The notes under the pieces are model-generated. The model ran no database searches. It was given only the letters and a program-made list of their open reading frames with translations, and was not told where the DNA came from. A stretch of 64,000 nt of DNA from SIG299 sp045531955 (GTDB taxonomy: Bacteria > Bacillota > Clostridia > Lachnospirales > Lachnospiraceae), in NCBI GenBank assembly GCA_045531955.1, contig JAZSFC010000011.1, positions 24,438-88,437 of the forward strand, read 5' to 3'. The position numbers and the translations under genes are program-made. Positions 52,782 to 62,152 of this stretch are shown here, piece after piece; positions within the stretch are counted from its first letter, which is position 1, and every line of letters begins with the position of its first letter.

Positions 52782-53045
52782 ATGGAAACACGGGTAGCAG
52801 TTATGAGTATCATTGTGGAGCAGGCAAATTCGGTGGAAACACTGAACAGCATTCTTCACGAGTACAGCATGTACATCATCGGGCGGATGGGCATTCCGTA
52901 CCGCCAGAAAAACATCAGCATCATCAGCATTGCCATTGATGCGCCGCAGGATAAGATTTCGACTTTGGCGGGAAGAATCGGCAAGTTGCCGGGCATCAGT
53001 GTGAAAACGGCATTTTCCAGTGTAATCAGCCATGAGGATGTATAA
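52782..53045 (+). CDS. TM1266-family (iron-only hydrogenase system) putative regulator
   Basis: 87 residues with an ACT-like fold: METRVAVMSIIVEQ start, then SILHEYSMYIIGRMGIPY and ISIISIAIDAPQD. This small protein regularly precedes hydE and is thought to regulate the hydrogenase system. The ATG at 52782 follows AAAGGAG; the longer frame to 52677 would run through the hairpin array and is rejected. hydE starts 3 bases after its stop. Confidence 0.88.
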   Translation: METRVAVMSIIVEQANSVETLNSILHEYSMYIIGRMGIPYRQKNISIISIAIDAPQDKISTLAGRIGKLPGISVKTAFSSVISHEDV

Positions 53046-53048
53046 GCT

Positions 53049-54098
53049 ATGAAAATGGAATTGGTAACACTAATCGATAAACTGGCAGCAGAGCATACAC
53101 TGTCAAAAGAAGAATATATTACATTACTTACCGGTTGCGGTGCTGAAGAAGCCGCCTATTTGGCAGAAAAAGCCCGGGCAGAAAAGGAGAAGCACTACGG
53201 TAACAACGTATTTATCCGGGGACTGATTGAAATCAGCAACATTTGTAAAAATGATTGTTATTACTGTGGTATCAGACGGAGTAACCAAAACTGTGAGCGG
53301 TATCGTCTGACAGAGGAAGACATTTTGGAATGCTGTAAGGAAGGTTATGAGCTTGGGTTCCGTACCTTTGTACTGCAGGGTGGAGAGGACGGTTACTTCA
53401 CGGATGAGCGTTTGGTGGCATTATTACATAATATCAAGGCAAATCATCCGGATTGTGCGGTGACATTATCCCTCGGAGAACGCAGTAAATTGAGCTATAA
53501 GGCTCTGAAAGAGGCAGGGGCGGACCGATACCTGCTTCGACATGAAACAGCCAACGAGGGGCATTATACGAAACTACATCCGGCAGATCTTTCCTGGAAA
53601 CATCGTATGGAATGCTTACAGTGGCTCCGTGAGTGCGGTTATCAGGTGGGCGCCGGCTTTATGGTGGGTTCGCCTTACCAGACCGTGGAAATGTTAGCGG
53701 AGGAACTAAAATTCATCGAAGAATTTAAGCCGGAAATGTGCGGCATCGGACCGTTTATCCCGCATAAGGATACCTGCTTTAAAGAGGAACCGGCGGGCTC
53801 TGTGGAGCAGACATTGCTGCTTCTTAGCATGATTCGTTTGATTCATCCAAAGGCGCTACTTCCTGCAACCACAGCCCTTGGCACCATGGCAGAGAACGGC
53901 AGGGAACGGGGCATTCTTGCCGGGGCAAACGTAGTGATGCCGAATTTGTCACCGGCATCGGTGCGGAAAAAGTATATGCTGTACGACAACAAGCTTTCCG
54001 ACGGAGCAGAGTCGGCACAGGCAAAAAATGAATTAGAAAAACGTATGGAGTCCATCGGTTGCACCGTAGTGGTGGACCGGGGCGACGCAGCAAAATAG
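53049..54098 (+). CDS. hydE: [FeFe] hydrogenase H-cluster radical SAM maturase HydE
   Basis: 349 residues. The radical SAM cluster motif Cys66-x3-Cys70-x2-Cys73 (CKNDCYYC) is present, with GGEDGY and GFMVGSPYQT further on. HydE helps build the dithiomethylamine or diiron precursor of the H-cluster. Starts 3 bases after the TM1266-like gene, and hydG follows 15 bases later. Confidence 0.95.
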   Translation: MKMELVTLIDKLAAEHTLSKEEYITLLTGCGAEEAAYLAEKARAEKEKHYGNNVFIRGLIEISNICKNDCYYCGIRRSNQNCERYRLTEEDILECCKEGYELGFRTFVLQGGEDGYFTDERLVALLHNIKANHPDCAVTLSLGERSKLSYKALKEAGADRYLLRHETANEGHYTKLHPADLSWKHRMECLQWLRECGYQVGAGFMVGSPYQTVEMLAEELKFIEEFKPEMCGIGPFIPHKDTCFKEEPAGSVEQTLLLLSMIRLIHPKALLPATTALGTMAENGRERGILAGANVVMPNLSPASVRKKYMLYDNKLSDGAESAQAKNELEKRMESIGCTVVVDRGDAAK

Positions 54099-54113
54099 AA
54101 AGGAGAAAAGAAC

Positions 54114-55571
54114 ATGATACCATATAATCCAAAATCCATGAAGGCGGAGGAATTTATTAACGACGCCGAAATCAGAGCAACCTTAGAGTATGCGGAGGCA
54201 AACAAAAGAAATGTAGCGCTGATTGACGAAATTTTAGAGAAGGCACGTCCTAGAAAGACCGAGGACGGCTGGAACTGTGCCGGACTTTCCCACAGAGAAG
54301 CTTCTGTGCTTTTAGCTTGTGACCTTCCGGACAAAATCGAGAAGATTTATGAAATTGCCGCAGAAATCAAGAAGGCATTTTACGGCAACCGTATTGTAAT
54401 TTTCGCACCGCTGTATCTTTCCAACTATTGTGTGAACGGTTGTGTTTACTGCCCATACCACATGAAGAATAAGACGATTCCACGTAAGAAGCTGACTCAG
54501 GAAGAAGTGCGCAACGAGGTGATTGCCCTGCAGGATATGGGCCACAAGCGTCTTGCCATTGAAGCAGGCGAGGATCCGGTAAATAACCCGATTGAGTACA
54601 TTTTAGAGTGTATCGATACCATTTACAGCGTACATCACAAGAATGGCGACATCCGCCGTGTTAACGTAAACATTGCGGCTACTACCGTGGAGAATTACCG
54701 CAAGTTAAAGGATGCGGGCATCGGTACATATATCTTGTTCCAGGAAACCTATCATAAAGAGAGCTATGAAAAACTGCATCCGACCGGACCAAAGAGCAAC
54801 TATGCGTACCATACCGAAGCCCACGACCGTGCTATGGAGGGCGGTATCGATGATGTTGGTCTTGGTGTACTGTTCGGCTTGGAACTTTATAAGTATGAAT
54901 TTGCAGGCCTTATGATGCATGCGGAGCACTTAGAGGCTGTATTTGGCGTGGGTCCGCACACCATCAGCGTGCCTCGTTTAAAGAAAGCAGACGACATCAA
55001 TCCGGACGATTTCGACAACGGTATTGATGATGAAACCTTTGCAAAGATTACTGCCTGCATCCGTCTGGCAGTGCCATATACCGGAATCATCATTTCTACC
55101 CGTGAAACCGAAGAAGTGCGCGGCAAGCTGTTAAAGCTTGGCGTTTCCCAGGTGAGCGGCGGCTCCAGAACCTCCGTTGGCGGTTATGCAGGTTACTCTG
55201 CAGAAGAACGCCCGCACGACACCGAGCAGTTTGACGTTTCCGACCAGCGCTCCTTGGATGAAGTAGTACGCTGGCTCATGGAGAACGGTCATATTCCGTC
55301 CTTCTGTACCGCATGTTACCGTCTGGGACGTACCGGTGACCGTTTCATGAGTCTTTGTAAGAGCGGCCAGATAGGTAACTGCTGTCATCCGAATGCCCTT
55401 ATGACCCTTACCGAGTATCTGGTGGATTACGCAAGTGAAGAGACCAAGGAAATCGGCCACAAGATGGTGCAGGAAGAACTTGCAAACATTCCGAGAGAAA
55501 AGAACCGCCAGATTGCGGCGGAGCACATCGAGGAAATTAAGAACTCCAATAGAAGAGATTTCAGATTCTAA
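54114..55571 (+). CDS. hydG: [FeFe] hydrogenase H-cluster radical SAM maturase HydG
   Basis: 485 residues. Radical SAM motif Cys96-x3-Cys100-x2-Cys103, and the C-terminal cluster CTACYRLGRTGDRFMSLC with NCCHPNA typical of HydG. HydG splits tyrosine to give CO and CN ligands for the H-cluster. AAAGGAG precedes the ATG. Confidence 0.96.
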   Translation: MIPYNPKSMKAEEFINDAEIRATLEYAEANKRNVALIDEILEKARPRKTEDGWNCAGLSHREASVLLACDLPDKIEKIYEIAAEIKKAFYGNRIVIFAPLYLSNYCVNGCVYCPYHMKNKTIPRKKLTQEEVRNEVIALQDMGHKRLAIEAGEDPVNNPIEYILECIDTIYSVHHKNGDIRRVNVNIAATTVENYRKLKDAGIGTYILFQETYHKESYEKLHPTGPKSNYAYHTEAHDRAMEGGIDDVGLGVLFGLELYKYEFAGLMMHAEHLEAVFGVGPHTISVPRLKKADDINPDDFDNGIDDETFAKITACIRLAVPYTGIIISTRETEEVRGKLLKLGVSQVSGGSRTSVGGYAGYSAEERPHDTEQFDVSDQRSLDEVVRWLMENGHIPSFCTACYRLGRTGDRFMSLCKSGQIGNCCHPNALMTLTEYLVDYASEETKEIGHKMVQEELANIPREKNRQIAAEHIEEIKNSNRRDFRF

Positions 55572-55587
55572 ATTTTGCTGAAAGGAG

Positions 55588-55604
55588 AGAAGCACTTAGC
55601 TTCT
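55588..55604 (+). promoter_or_regulatory. Hairpin between the ribosome site and start of hydF
   Basis: AAAGGAG at 55581-55587 lies 27 bases before the ATG, too far for normal use. A perfect 6-bp hairpin AGAAGC-ACTTA-GCTTCT (55588-55604) fills most of that distance, so folding would bring the site within about 10 bases of the ATG. Confidence 0.45.
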
Positions 55605-55614
55605 AAATTGAGAT

Positions 55615-56841
55615 ATGGGTTTAAATGAAACAGTATCTGCCGAGCGGGTGCATATCAGCTTTTTCGGCAGAAGAAACGCGGGTAAATCAAGCCTGGTGAA
55701 TGCAGTTACCGGGCAGAATCTGGCGGTGGTGTCCGATGTAAAAGGTACTACCACCGATCCGGTAAAAAAGTCCATGGAGTTACTTCCTATCGGACCGGTG
55801 GTGATTATTGATACTCCGGGTTTTGATGATGAAGGTACCCTTGGTGAGCTTCGTGTGCAAAAAACAAGAGAAATTTTAGCCAAAACCGATGTGGCAGTGT
55901 TAGTGTTAGATGCTACGGAAGAGATGGGGACACAGGAGCAGGAATTTCTTGCGTTATTGCAAGAGAAAAAACTGCCTTTTGTCGTGGTGAAGAATAAGGT
56001 GGATTTAGTGAACGGTGAGGCATCTGCTAAAGTGAATGGGGATGCTATACAGAGCGCTTATCCTGTGATTTATGTCAGCGCCACCAAAAACATTAATATT
56101 AAAGAATTAAAGGACTTGATTGGTTCTTTGGCAAAAACCAAAGAAAACAATAAAAAAATTGTGGCAGATTTACTTACACCGGGTGACGTGGTAATTCTTG
56201 TTACTCCGATTGATGAGTCTGCCCCAAAAGGACGTTTAATCCTGCCGCAGCAGCAGACCATAAGAGATATTATCGATGCGGGCTGTATGGCTTTTGTATG
56301 TCAGGATACGGAGTTACCGCAGACATTGGCAGCTTTAGCAAAACCACCGAAGATGGTTATTACCGATTCCCAGGCCTTTGGCAGGGTATCGAAGATGGTA
56401 CCACAGGAGATTCCGCTTACTTCCTTTTCAATCCTGTTTGCCCGCTATAAGGGCGATTTGGCAACCCAGGTGAAAGGTGCGGCTAGGTTATCCAAATTGC
56501 AGGATGGAGATAAAATCCTCATTGCGGAAGGTTGTACTCATCACCGTCAATGCGGCGATATCGGTACGGTAAAGCTGCCAAACTGGATTCAGAAGTTTTC
56601 AAATGCAAAGGTGCAGATAGATTTTACCTCCGGCGGAGAATTTCCGGCAGAGGTATCGGAATATAAATTGATTGTACACTGTGGCGGCTGTATGTTAAAC
56701 GAAGCAGAGATGAAGCATCGTATCAGCCTTGCTAAGGAAGCGGATGTCCCGATGACTAATTACGGAGTGGCAATTGCCCATGTAAACGGTATTTTAAAGA
56801 GAAGTCTGGAATTATTTCCGGAGGTTCTGAATTTATTATAG
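55615..56841 (+). CDS. hydF: [FeFe] hydrogenase H-cluster maturation GTPase HydF
   Basis: 408 residues. N-terminal GTPase with P-loop GRRNAGKSS, DTPGFDDEG and NKVD; C-terminal cluster ligands CTHHRQCG and HCGGC. HydF is the scaffold that hands the 2Fe precursor to HydA. The ATG at 55615 gives MGLNETVSAERVHIS, as in homologues. It closes the hydE-hydG-hydF operon. Confidence 0.95.
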   Translation: MGLNETVSAERVHISFFGRRNAGKSSLVNAVTGQNLAVVSDVKGTTTDPVKKSMELLPIGPVVIIDTPGFDDEGTLGELRVQKTREILAKTDVAVLVLDATEEMGTQEQEFLALLQEKKLPFVVVKNKVDLVNGEASAKVNGDAIQSAYPVIYVSATKNINIKELKDLIGSLAKTKENNKKIVADLLTPGDVVILVTPIDESAPKGRLILPQQQTIRDIIDAGCMAFVCQDTELPQTLAALAKPPKMVITDSQAFGRVSKMVPQEIPLTSFSILFARYKGDLATQVKGAARLSKLQDGDKILIAEGCTHHRQCGDIGTVKLPNWIQKFSNAKVQIDFTSGGEFPAEVSEYKLIVHCGGCMLNEAEMKHRISLAKEADVPMTNYGVAIAHVNGILKRSLELFPEVLNLL

Positions 56842-56926
56842 GTATGAAACCTTTATCTTTAAACTTGCGTCTAATAGGTAGAAGAATACTTATTAGGAGC
56901 AGGAAAACTGCTCGGAAAGGAGCAAC

Positions 56927-58252
56927 ATGAAAAAACGTTTTTTAGGAATAATACTTTGCACTACCATGATACTGAGCCTGGCTTCCTGCGGAGGAACTAC
57001 TGACCCGCAGATTCAAAGCCAAAACCTGATGCAGGAATTGGATAATTCAGAAACAGGAAATAAAAATCCGGAGGGTAAGACAGAACCGATTTCTGACAAG
57101 GAAGAAGAGAATCAGACTGCTCCGATGGTCACATTGGCTGATTATGAAGGACAGTATCCACTGACTGACTTTGGTGTACGCCTGATGCAGCAGACCATAT
57201 CGTCGGCTAAGGCGGACGAAAATGTATTGATTTCCCCGCTTTCCGTGATACTTGCCTTGTATATGACAGCCAACGGTGCAGACGGACAGACTAAAGAGCA
57301 GATGATGCAGGTATTGGGAGAAGATTTAAACGGATATTTAAAAGCCTACCGTGAAGCGCTTCCGCAGGGCACGAACTATAAGTTGAACATTGCTAACGGT
57401 ATCTGGTTTAAGGATAAGGAATCCTTAAAAGTGCAGGAAGACTTCTTAAAAACCAACCGCGATTATTTTAATGCAGCAGCTTACAAGGCGGCCTTTGACG
57501 ATATCACCTGTAAAGAAATCAATAACTGGGTGAAAGAAAATACCGATGGAATGATTAATAATATTCTGAACGAAATTCCGCAGGATGCGGTATTGTATTT
57601 AATCAATGCCCTGAGTTTTGATGCTAAATGGACGAAACCATATCAGGAGCGTAGTGTGCATGAAGACTGTATTTTTACCAAAGAAAACGGAACAGAGCAA
57701 AAGACAACACTAATGTATTCTGAGGAGCATGTCTACTTAGAAGATGAATATGCCACCGGCTTTATGAAATATTACAAGGAGAACAAGTATGCCTTTGTTG
57801 CCCTGCTTCCAAAGGAAGGCGTAAAAGTGGCGGATTATGTAGCTACGCTTAGTGCGGATGGTTTACATCAAATGTTTTCAAATGCAAAGAGGACCGTAGT
57901 AAATGCCAGACTTCCGAAGTTTAAAACAGAATACGACATTCTGTTAAATGATGTATTGATGCAGATGGGTATGGAAGATGCGTTTTCTTTTGTAGATGCG
58001 GATTTCTCTAAGATGGCAGTCAGTGATGACGGAAACATTTTTATCAGCCGTGTGCTTCACAAAACCTTTATTTCCGTGGATGAGCAGGGAACGAAAGCGG
58101 GTGCTGCTACAGCAGTGGAAACAACGGATTCAGCGATGTTTATTACGGAATCATATAATGTCTTTTTAGACCGTCCGTTTGTATATATGCTGATTGACTG
58201 TGAGACAAATCAGCCGTTTTTTATCGGAACCATGATGGATGTGGAGAAATAA
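56927..58252 (+). CDS. Lipoprotein serpin (serine protease inhibitor)
   Basis: 441 residues. Signal peptide with lipobox LASC, then a linker (about 25-65) and a serpin domain of about 370 residues. NGADGQTKEQM, the central LINALSFDAKW, and the reactive-loop hinge EQGTKAGAATAVE are visible; the small-residue hinge matches inhibitory serpins. The protease-facing residues lie in ETTDSAMF. It would sit on the outer cell face and inhibit host or own proteases. The next gene starts at the base after its stop. Confidence 0.9.
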   Translation: MKKRFLGIILCTTMILSLASCGGTTDPQIQSQNLMQELDNSETGNKNPEGKTEPISDKEEENQTAPMVTLADYEGQYPLTDFGVRLMQQTISSAKADENVLISPLSVILALYMTANGADGQTKEQMMQVLGEDLNGYLKAYREALPQGTNYKLNIANGIWFKDKESLKVQEDFLKTNRDYFNAAAYKAAFDDITCKEINNWVKENTDGMINNILNEIPQDAVLYLINALSFDAKWTKPYQERSVHEDCIFTKENGTEQKTTLMYSEEHVYLEDEYATGFMKYYKENKYAFVALLPKEGVKVADYVATLSADGLHQMFSNAKRTVVNARLPKFKTEYDILLNDVLMQMGMEDAFSFVDADFSKMAVSDDGNIFISRVLHKTFISVDEQGTKAGAATAVETTDSAMFITESYNVFLDRPFVYMLIDCETNQPFFIGTMMDVEK

Positions 58253-59116
58253 ATGAAACGAAAATGGAACAAAAAACGAATTTTATGGCTAAGCGGTGTT
58301 TTGATTGCATTGGTGCTGTTAGTACTGATTAGCTGTGATTTCCGTTTAAAAACTGTGTACTATACCGTAGATTCTGATAAGATTTCTGCACCAATACGGA
58401 TTGCTTTATTAACGGACCTGCATTCCTGCCGATACGGAGAAAACCAGAAAAATCTGATAGAAGCAGTGCAGAAGCAGAATCCGGACATTGTATTACTTGG
58501 AGGAGATATCTTTGATGATAAAGTGCCTCGCAAGAATGCGGAGCTTACGGTAAAACAACTGGCAGAACAGTATCCATGCTATTATGTCACGGGGAACCAC
58601 GAATACTGGAGCCGTGAGGTTGGTAAAATTTTAGATATCATCAAAGGTTATGGTGTTACGGTTTTATCCGGAGCGTGTGATTCTATAGAAATAAATGGAC
58701 AGATTATAAATATATGTGGTGTGGATGACCCGGATGTGACGGTTTATCTGGCGGAAGGTGTGCCGATGGTAGAGCAGCTTGCCAGTGCAGAAAAAGCCGC
58801 ACAGGAAACGGAACAGACAGCAGGAAAAGAAGTATTTACTATACTGCTAAGTCACCGTCCGGAATTATTTGAAACCTATCAGAACTATGATTTTGATTTA
58901 GTGTTTTCCGGTCATGCCCATGGTGGGCAGTGGAGAATTCCCGGCATTCTAAACGGTTTGTATGTACCAAACCAGGGCTTGTTTCCTAAATATGCCGGAG
59001 GCAGATATGCTTATGCAGACGGAACCATGATAGTAAGCCGCGGCCTTGCCAGAGAGAGTACACCGGTTCCGAGAATTTTTAACCGGCCGGAGCTGGTAAT
59101 TGTCGAGGTTAAGTGA
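58253..59116 (+). CDS. Membrane-anchored metallophosphoesterase (YkuE/LpxH-like)
   Basis: 287 residues. One N-terminal membrane segment (about 10-27), then the dimetal phosphoesterase motifs LTDLHS, GGDIFDD, GNHEYW, SHRPE and GHAHGGQ. The active site faces outward or the membrane surface. Relatives cleave phosphodiesters, including lipid substrates. It starts directly after the serpin stop. Confidence 0.88.
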   Translation: MKRKWNKKRILWLSGVLIALVLLVLISCDFRLKTVYYTVDSDKISAPIRIALLTDLHSCRYGENQKNLIEAVQKQNPDIVLLGGDIFDDKVPRKNAELTVKQLAEQYPCYYVTGNHEYWSREVGKILDIIKGYGVTVLSGACDSIEINGQIINICGVDDPDVTVYLAEGVPMVEQLASAEKAAQETEQTAGKEVFTILLSHRPELFETYQNYDFDLVFSGHAHGGQWRIPGILNGLYVPNQGLFPKYAGGRYAYADGTMIVSRGLARESTPVPRIFNRPELVIVEVK

Positions 59117-59137
59117 GCTGAAAGGAGGACATAAAAT

Positions 59138-60343
59138 ATGAAGAAGATTTTATGGACAGTGCTGTTGGCAGGCATTATGATGTTTTGTGCCTGTAATGTG
59201 GATGAGAAGCCATTGGAGATAACGCCGACGCCATCGCTGGCACCGACACAGGCACCAATAACGGAACTGACTTCTACAAGTACACCGGTTCCAACAGAAG
59301 CGCCAACGGCTATTCCGGAACGGACAGTGAAACCAACACAAGTGCCAATACCGTCGCCAATGAATACGCCGACACCAACAGAAGTACATAGTAAGCGTAA
59401 TAATATCCCATTTGAGAATAATCAACTGTATGCAGTTGCCTACCTTGGCTACATCACTATAGAGGATATGGACTACTATCTGGAAAATTTCTTGGACGAG
59501 GAAGAAATTCCGAATTACTATTTCTCCGGGGATGAGTATTACCTGATTATCCCACGATACGAGGACATGGAAGTACGTTTGTACCGAAATGATTTAGCAA
59601 CCATGGGAAAAACTTTAGAACAGGAATGTGAAGCCGGTAAGCCTTTTATAGTACAGTGTAACGTTAGTGATATTTTCCCGGATGTTACAGTGGAACTGAC
59701 ATATAATGGAGAAACCGTGGAATTTTCACCATACATTTCTTTGAAGGACGGAAGTGTTCAGGTAGGAGACAGAGGTTTAGACATTACGAAACCAGAACCG
59801 GATTCACAGATAACCAGCCAGCCGGAGGATGGGTGGTTAACCCTTACGGACGAAGAAATCAGATGGTTTAATGAAGAGTTTTTTAATGTAGAGGAAGAAA
59901 TCGGAAAAAATAACTTTCTGAATTGTGCTTATCCGGACGCGAAGAGTATTGATATAGCTGAGATATTTTACAATTTCTCCGAAAAAATCTCAAAAGAGGA
60001 AAAAGAAAAATTGCAGGGGTCAGAGATTGATTTGGATACGGATTTTCAGAAGTTGTCGGTTACCTATATGGATGGTATTTTACGTGAATTTATGAATGTT
60101 TCCTTTGAGAAAGTTGATAAAGCTGGTTTAGAGTATTACTTGTTTCTGGAAGAATTTGATGCGTACTTTGGATGTCATGGAGACACCAATTATTCCCGTG
60201 TTGAGGTGATAAGTGGTGTGAAAGATGAATCCGGTATTGTAAAACTGCAATACTTACGCACAGAAGATGGAAAAGAATATATTGTAACACTGGAAGCTCA
60301 TGAGAACGGATACTATTTTGTATCGAATGTAGAAACAGAGTAA
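59138..60343 (+). CDS. Lipoprotein with Pro/Thr-rich linker, function unknown
   Basis: 401 residues. Signal peptide with lipobox FCAC, a low-complexity Pro/Thr/Ala linker (about 25-85) similar to that of the pectin esterase at 14205, then an acidic domain of about 310 residues without a recognised fold. Should be anchored on the outer surface. GGAGG precedes the ATG. Confidence 0.7.
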   Translation: MKKILWTVLLAGIMMFCACNVDEKPLEITPTPSLAPTQAPITELTSTSTPVPTEAPTAIPERTVKPTQVPIPSPMNTPTPTEVHSKRNNIPFENNQLYAVAYLGYITIEDMDYYLENFLDEEEIPNYYFSGDEYYLIIPRYEDMEVRLYRNDLATMGKTLEQECEAGKPFIVQCNVSDIFPDVTVELTYNGETVEFSPYISLKDGSVQVGDRGLDITKPEPDSQITSQPEDGWLTLTDEEIRWFNEEFFNVEEEIGKNNFLNCAYPDAKSIDIAEIFYNFSEKISKEEKEKLQGSEIDLDTDFQKLSVTYMDGILREFMNVSFEKVDKAGLEYYLFLEEFDAYFGCHGDTNYSRVEVISGVKDESGIVKLQYLRTEDGKEYIVTLEAHENGYYFVSNVETE

Positions 60344-60347
60344 AACA

Positions 60348-60384
60348 AAAGGCTGCCGCGTTAGCGACAGCCTCTTAATTTTTT
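60348..60384. terminator. Bidirectional terminator between convergent genes
   Basis: AGGCTG-CGC and GCG-CAGCCT arms around GTTA, with a T run on one side and TTTTGTTTT on the complement. It serves both the lipoprotein gene and hydA. Confidence 0.75.
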
Positions 60385-60388
60385 TACC

Positions 60389-62140
60389 TTAGATTTCGTG
60401 AATCTTTCTCTTTACATAAGTTGTATGGAGTAACTCGTGTGCCTTATGGCTGCCCGGTTCACCAAGGTAGGAAGCGTAAAGCTCCTTAACATCCGGATTC
60501 TCGTGGGAGAAGCGGATGGTGTTCTTTTCATCCAGTGTGTAGAGTGCCTTAGCACGCTCTGCACGGATGTCGGTGAAGTTACGAACAGATGCAGGAACCT
60601 GAGGCTGGCCACCACCGTTTACACAGCCGCCTGGGCAGCCCATGATTTCGATGAAGTGGTAGTTAGCTTCGCCGTTCTTAACGCGGTTAAGAACTTCCTT
60701 CGCATTCTTTAAGCCGGATGCTACACATACGTTAACGTCCATGCCTGCTACGTTGTAGGTTGCTTCCTTGATGCCGTCTACACCACGAACTTCCTTGAAT
60801 TCGATTGGTGTGCCGTCTTTTTCGCCGGTAAGCTTCCAAACTGCAGTACGAAGAGCTGCTTCCATAACACCGCCGGTAGCACCGAAGATAACAGCAGCAC
60901 CGGTACCGGAGCCGAGAGGAGAATCGAATTCTTCTTCAGGAAGTCTCTGGAAGTTAAGACCTACTCTGCGGATCATTCTTGCAAGCTCTCTTGTTGTAAG
61001 GGAAATATCTACGTCAGGAACGCCTGCTGCATTCTGGTCGTCACGGGTAAGTTCGAACTTCTTTGCAGTACATGGCATGATGCTGACACAAACGATGTTC
61101 TTTGGATCGATGCCCATCTTCTCTGCGTAGTAAGTCTTGGTGATAGCACCAAACATCTGCTGTGGAGACTTACAGGAAGAAAGGTTTTCTGTCATATCAG
61201 GGAAGTAGTGCTCACAGTACTTAATCCAGCCAGGAGAACAGGAAGTGATGAGCGGTAATACGCCACCGTTCTGTACTCTGTCAAGGAATTCGTGGGACTC
61301 TTCCATAATGGTAAGGTCTGCGGAGAAGTTAGTATCAAATACCTTATCAAAACCGATGCGGCGGAGAGCTGCAACCATCTTGCCTTCTACCGGAGTACCC
61401 ATTGGGTAACCGAATTCTTCACCGAGAGCTGCACGAACTGCAGGAGCAGTCTGAACAACAACGTGCTTTTCAGGATCTGCGATTGCTTCTAATACAGCAT
61501 CGATGGAATCCTTTTCGTATAATGCGCCGGTTGGACATACTGCGATACACTGACCACAGGAAACACAAGCGGTTTCACCAAGTCCAAGGCCGAAAGCAGA
61601 AGAGATTTCTGTCTTGAAACCACGCTCATTTGCGCCGATAACGCCAACGCCCTGAACCTTTTCACAAACAGCAACGCAACGACGGCAAAGGATACACTTG
61701 TTGTTATCACGTACCATGTGGGTTGCGGATGTGTCGAGAGCGTACTGGGTCTTTTCACCATCGTAAGCGTCTTCCACTTCGATGCCCAGGTCGTTACAAA
61801 GAGCCTGAAGCTCACAGTTTCCGCTACGTACACAGGAGAGACACTTTCTCTCGTGGTTGGAAAGGATGAGCTGTAATGTCTTTCTGCGGGAATCTAATAC
61901 CTTTGGAGTATTTGTGAATACTTCCATTCCCTCGTTTACAGGGTATACACAGGAAGCAACTAAGCTTCTTGCACCCTTAACTTCAACTACACAAACACGG
62001 CATGCGCCGATTTCGTTAATTTCCTTTAAGAAGCAGAGGGTAGGAATGTCGATACCTGCAAGTCTGGCTGCTTCTAAAATCGTCGAACCCTTAGGGGCTG
62101 TGACGGTCATGCCATTAATTTTTAATGTAACTGTATCCAT
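60389..62140 (-). CDS. hydA: [FeFe] hydrogenase catalytic subunit (group A, NADH-linked type)
   Basis: 583 residues. N-terminal 2Fe-2S domain (Cys36, 47, 50, 64), a His-Cys3 4Fe-4S region (HERKCLSC), two further 4Fe-4S motifs (CILCRRC, CVSCGQC), then the H-cluster motifs TSCSPGW, MPCTAKKFE and EIMGCPGGCVNGGG. It reduces protons or oxidises H2. Lying beside HydB, it probably belongs to an electron-bifurcating HydABC complex. AGGAGG precedes the ATG. It depends on HydE/G/F encoded at 53-57 kb. Confidence 0.95.
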   Translation of the reverse strand: MDTVTLKINGMTVTAPKGSTILEAARLAGIDIPTLCFLKEINEIGACRVCVVEVKGARSLVASCVYPVNEGMEVFTNTPKVLDSRRKTLQLILSNHERKCLSCVRSGNCELQALCNDLGIEVEDAYDGEKTQYALDTSATHMVRDNNKCILCRRCVAVCEKVQGVGVIGANERGFKTEISSAFGLGLGETACVSCGQCIAVCPTGALYEKDSIDAVLEAIADPEKHVVVQTAPAVRAALGEEFGYPMGTPVEGKMVAALRRIGFDKVFDTNFSADLTIMEESHEFLDRVQNGGVLPLITSCSPGWIKYCEHYFPDMTENLSSCKSPQQMFGAITKTYYAEKMGIDPKNIVCVSIMPCTAKKFELTRDDQNAAGVPDVDISLTTRELARMIRRVGLNFQRLPEEEFDSPLGSGTGAAVIFGATGGVMEAALRTAVWKLTGEKDGTPIEFKEVRGVDGIKEATYNVAGMDVNVCVASGLKNAKEVLNRVKNGEANYHFIEIMGCPGGCVNGGGQPQVPASVRNFTDIRAERAKALYTLDEKNTIRFSHENPDVKELYASYLGEPGSHKAHELLHTTYVKRKIHEI

Positions 62141-62152
62141 TTTATCCTCCTA

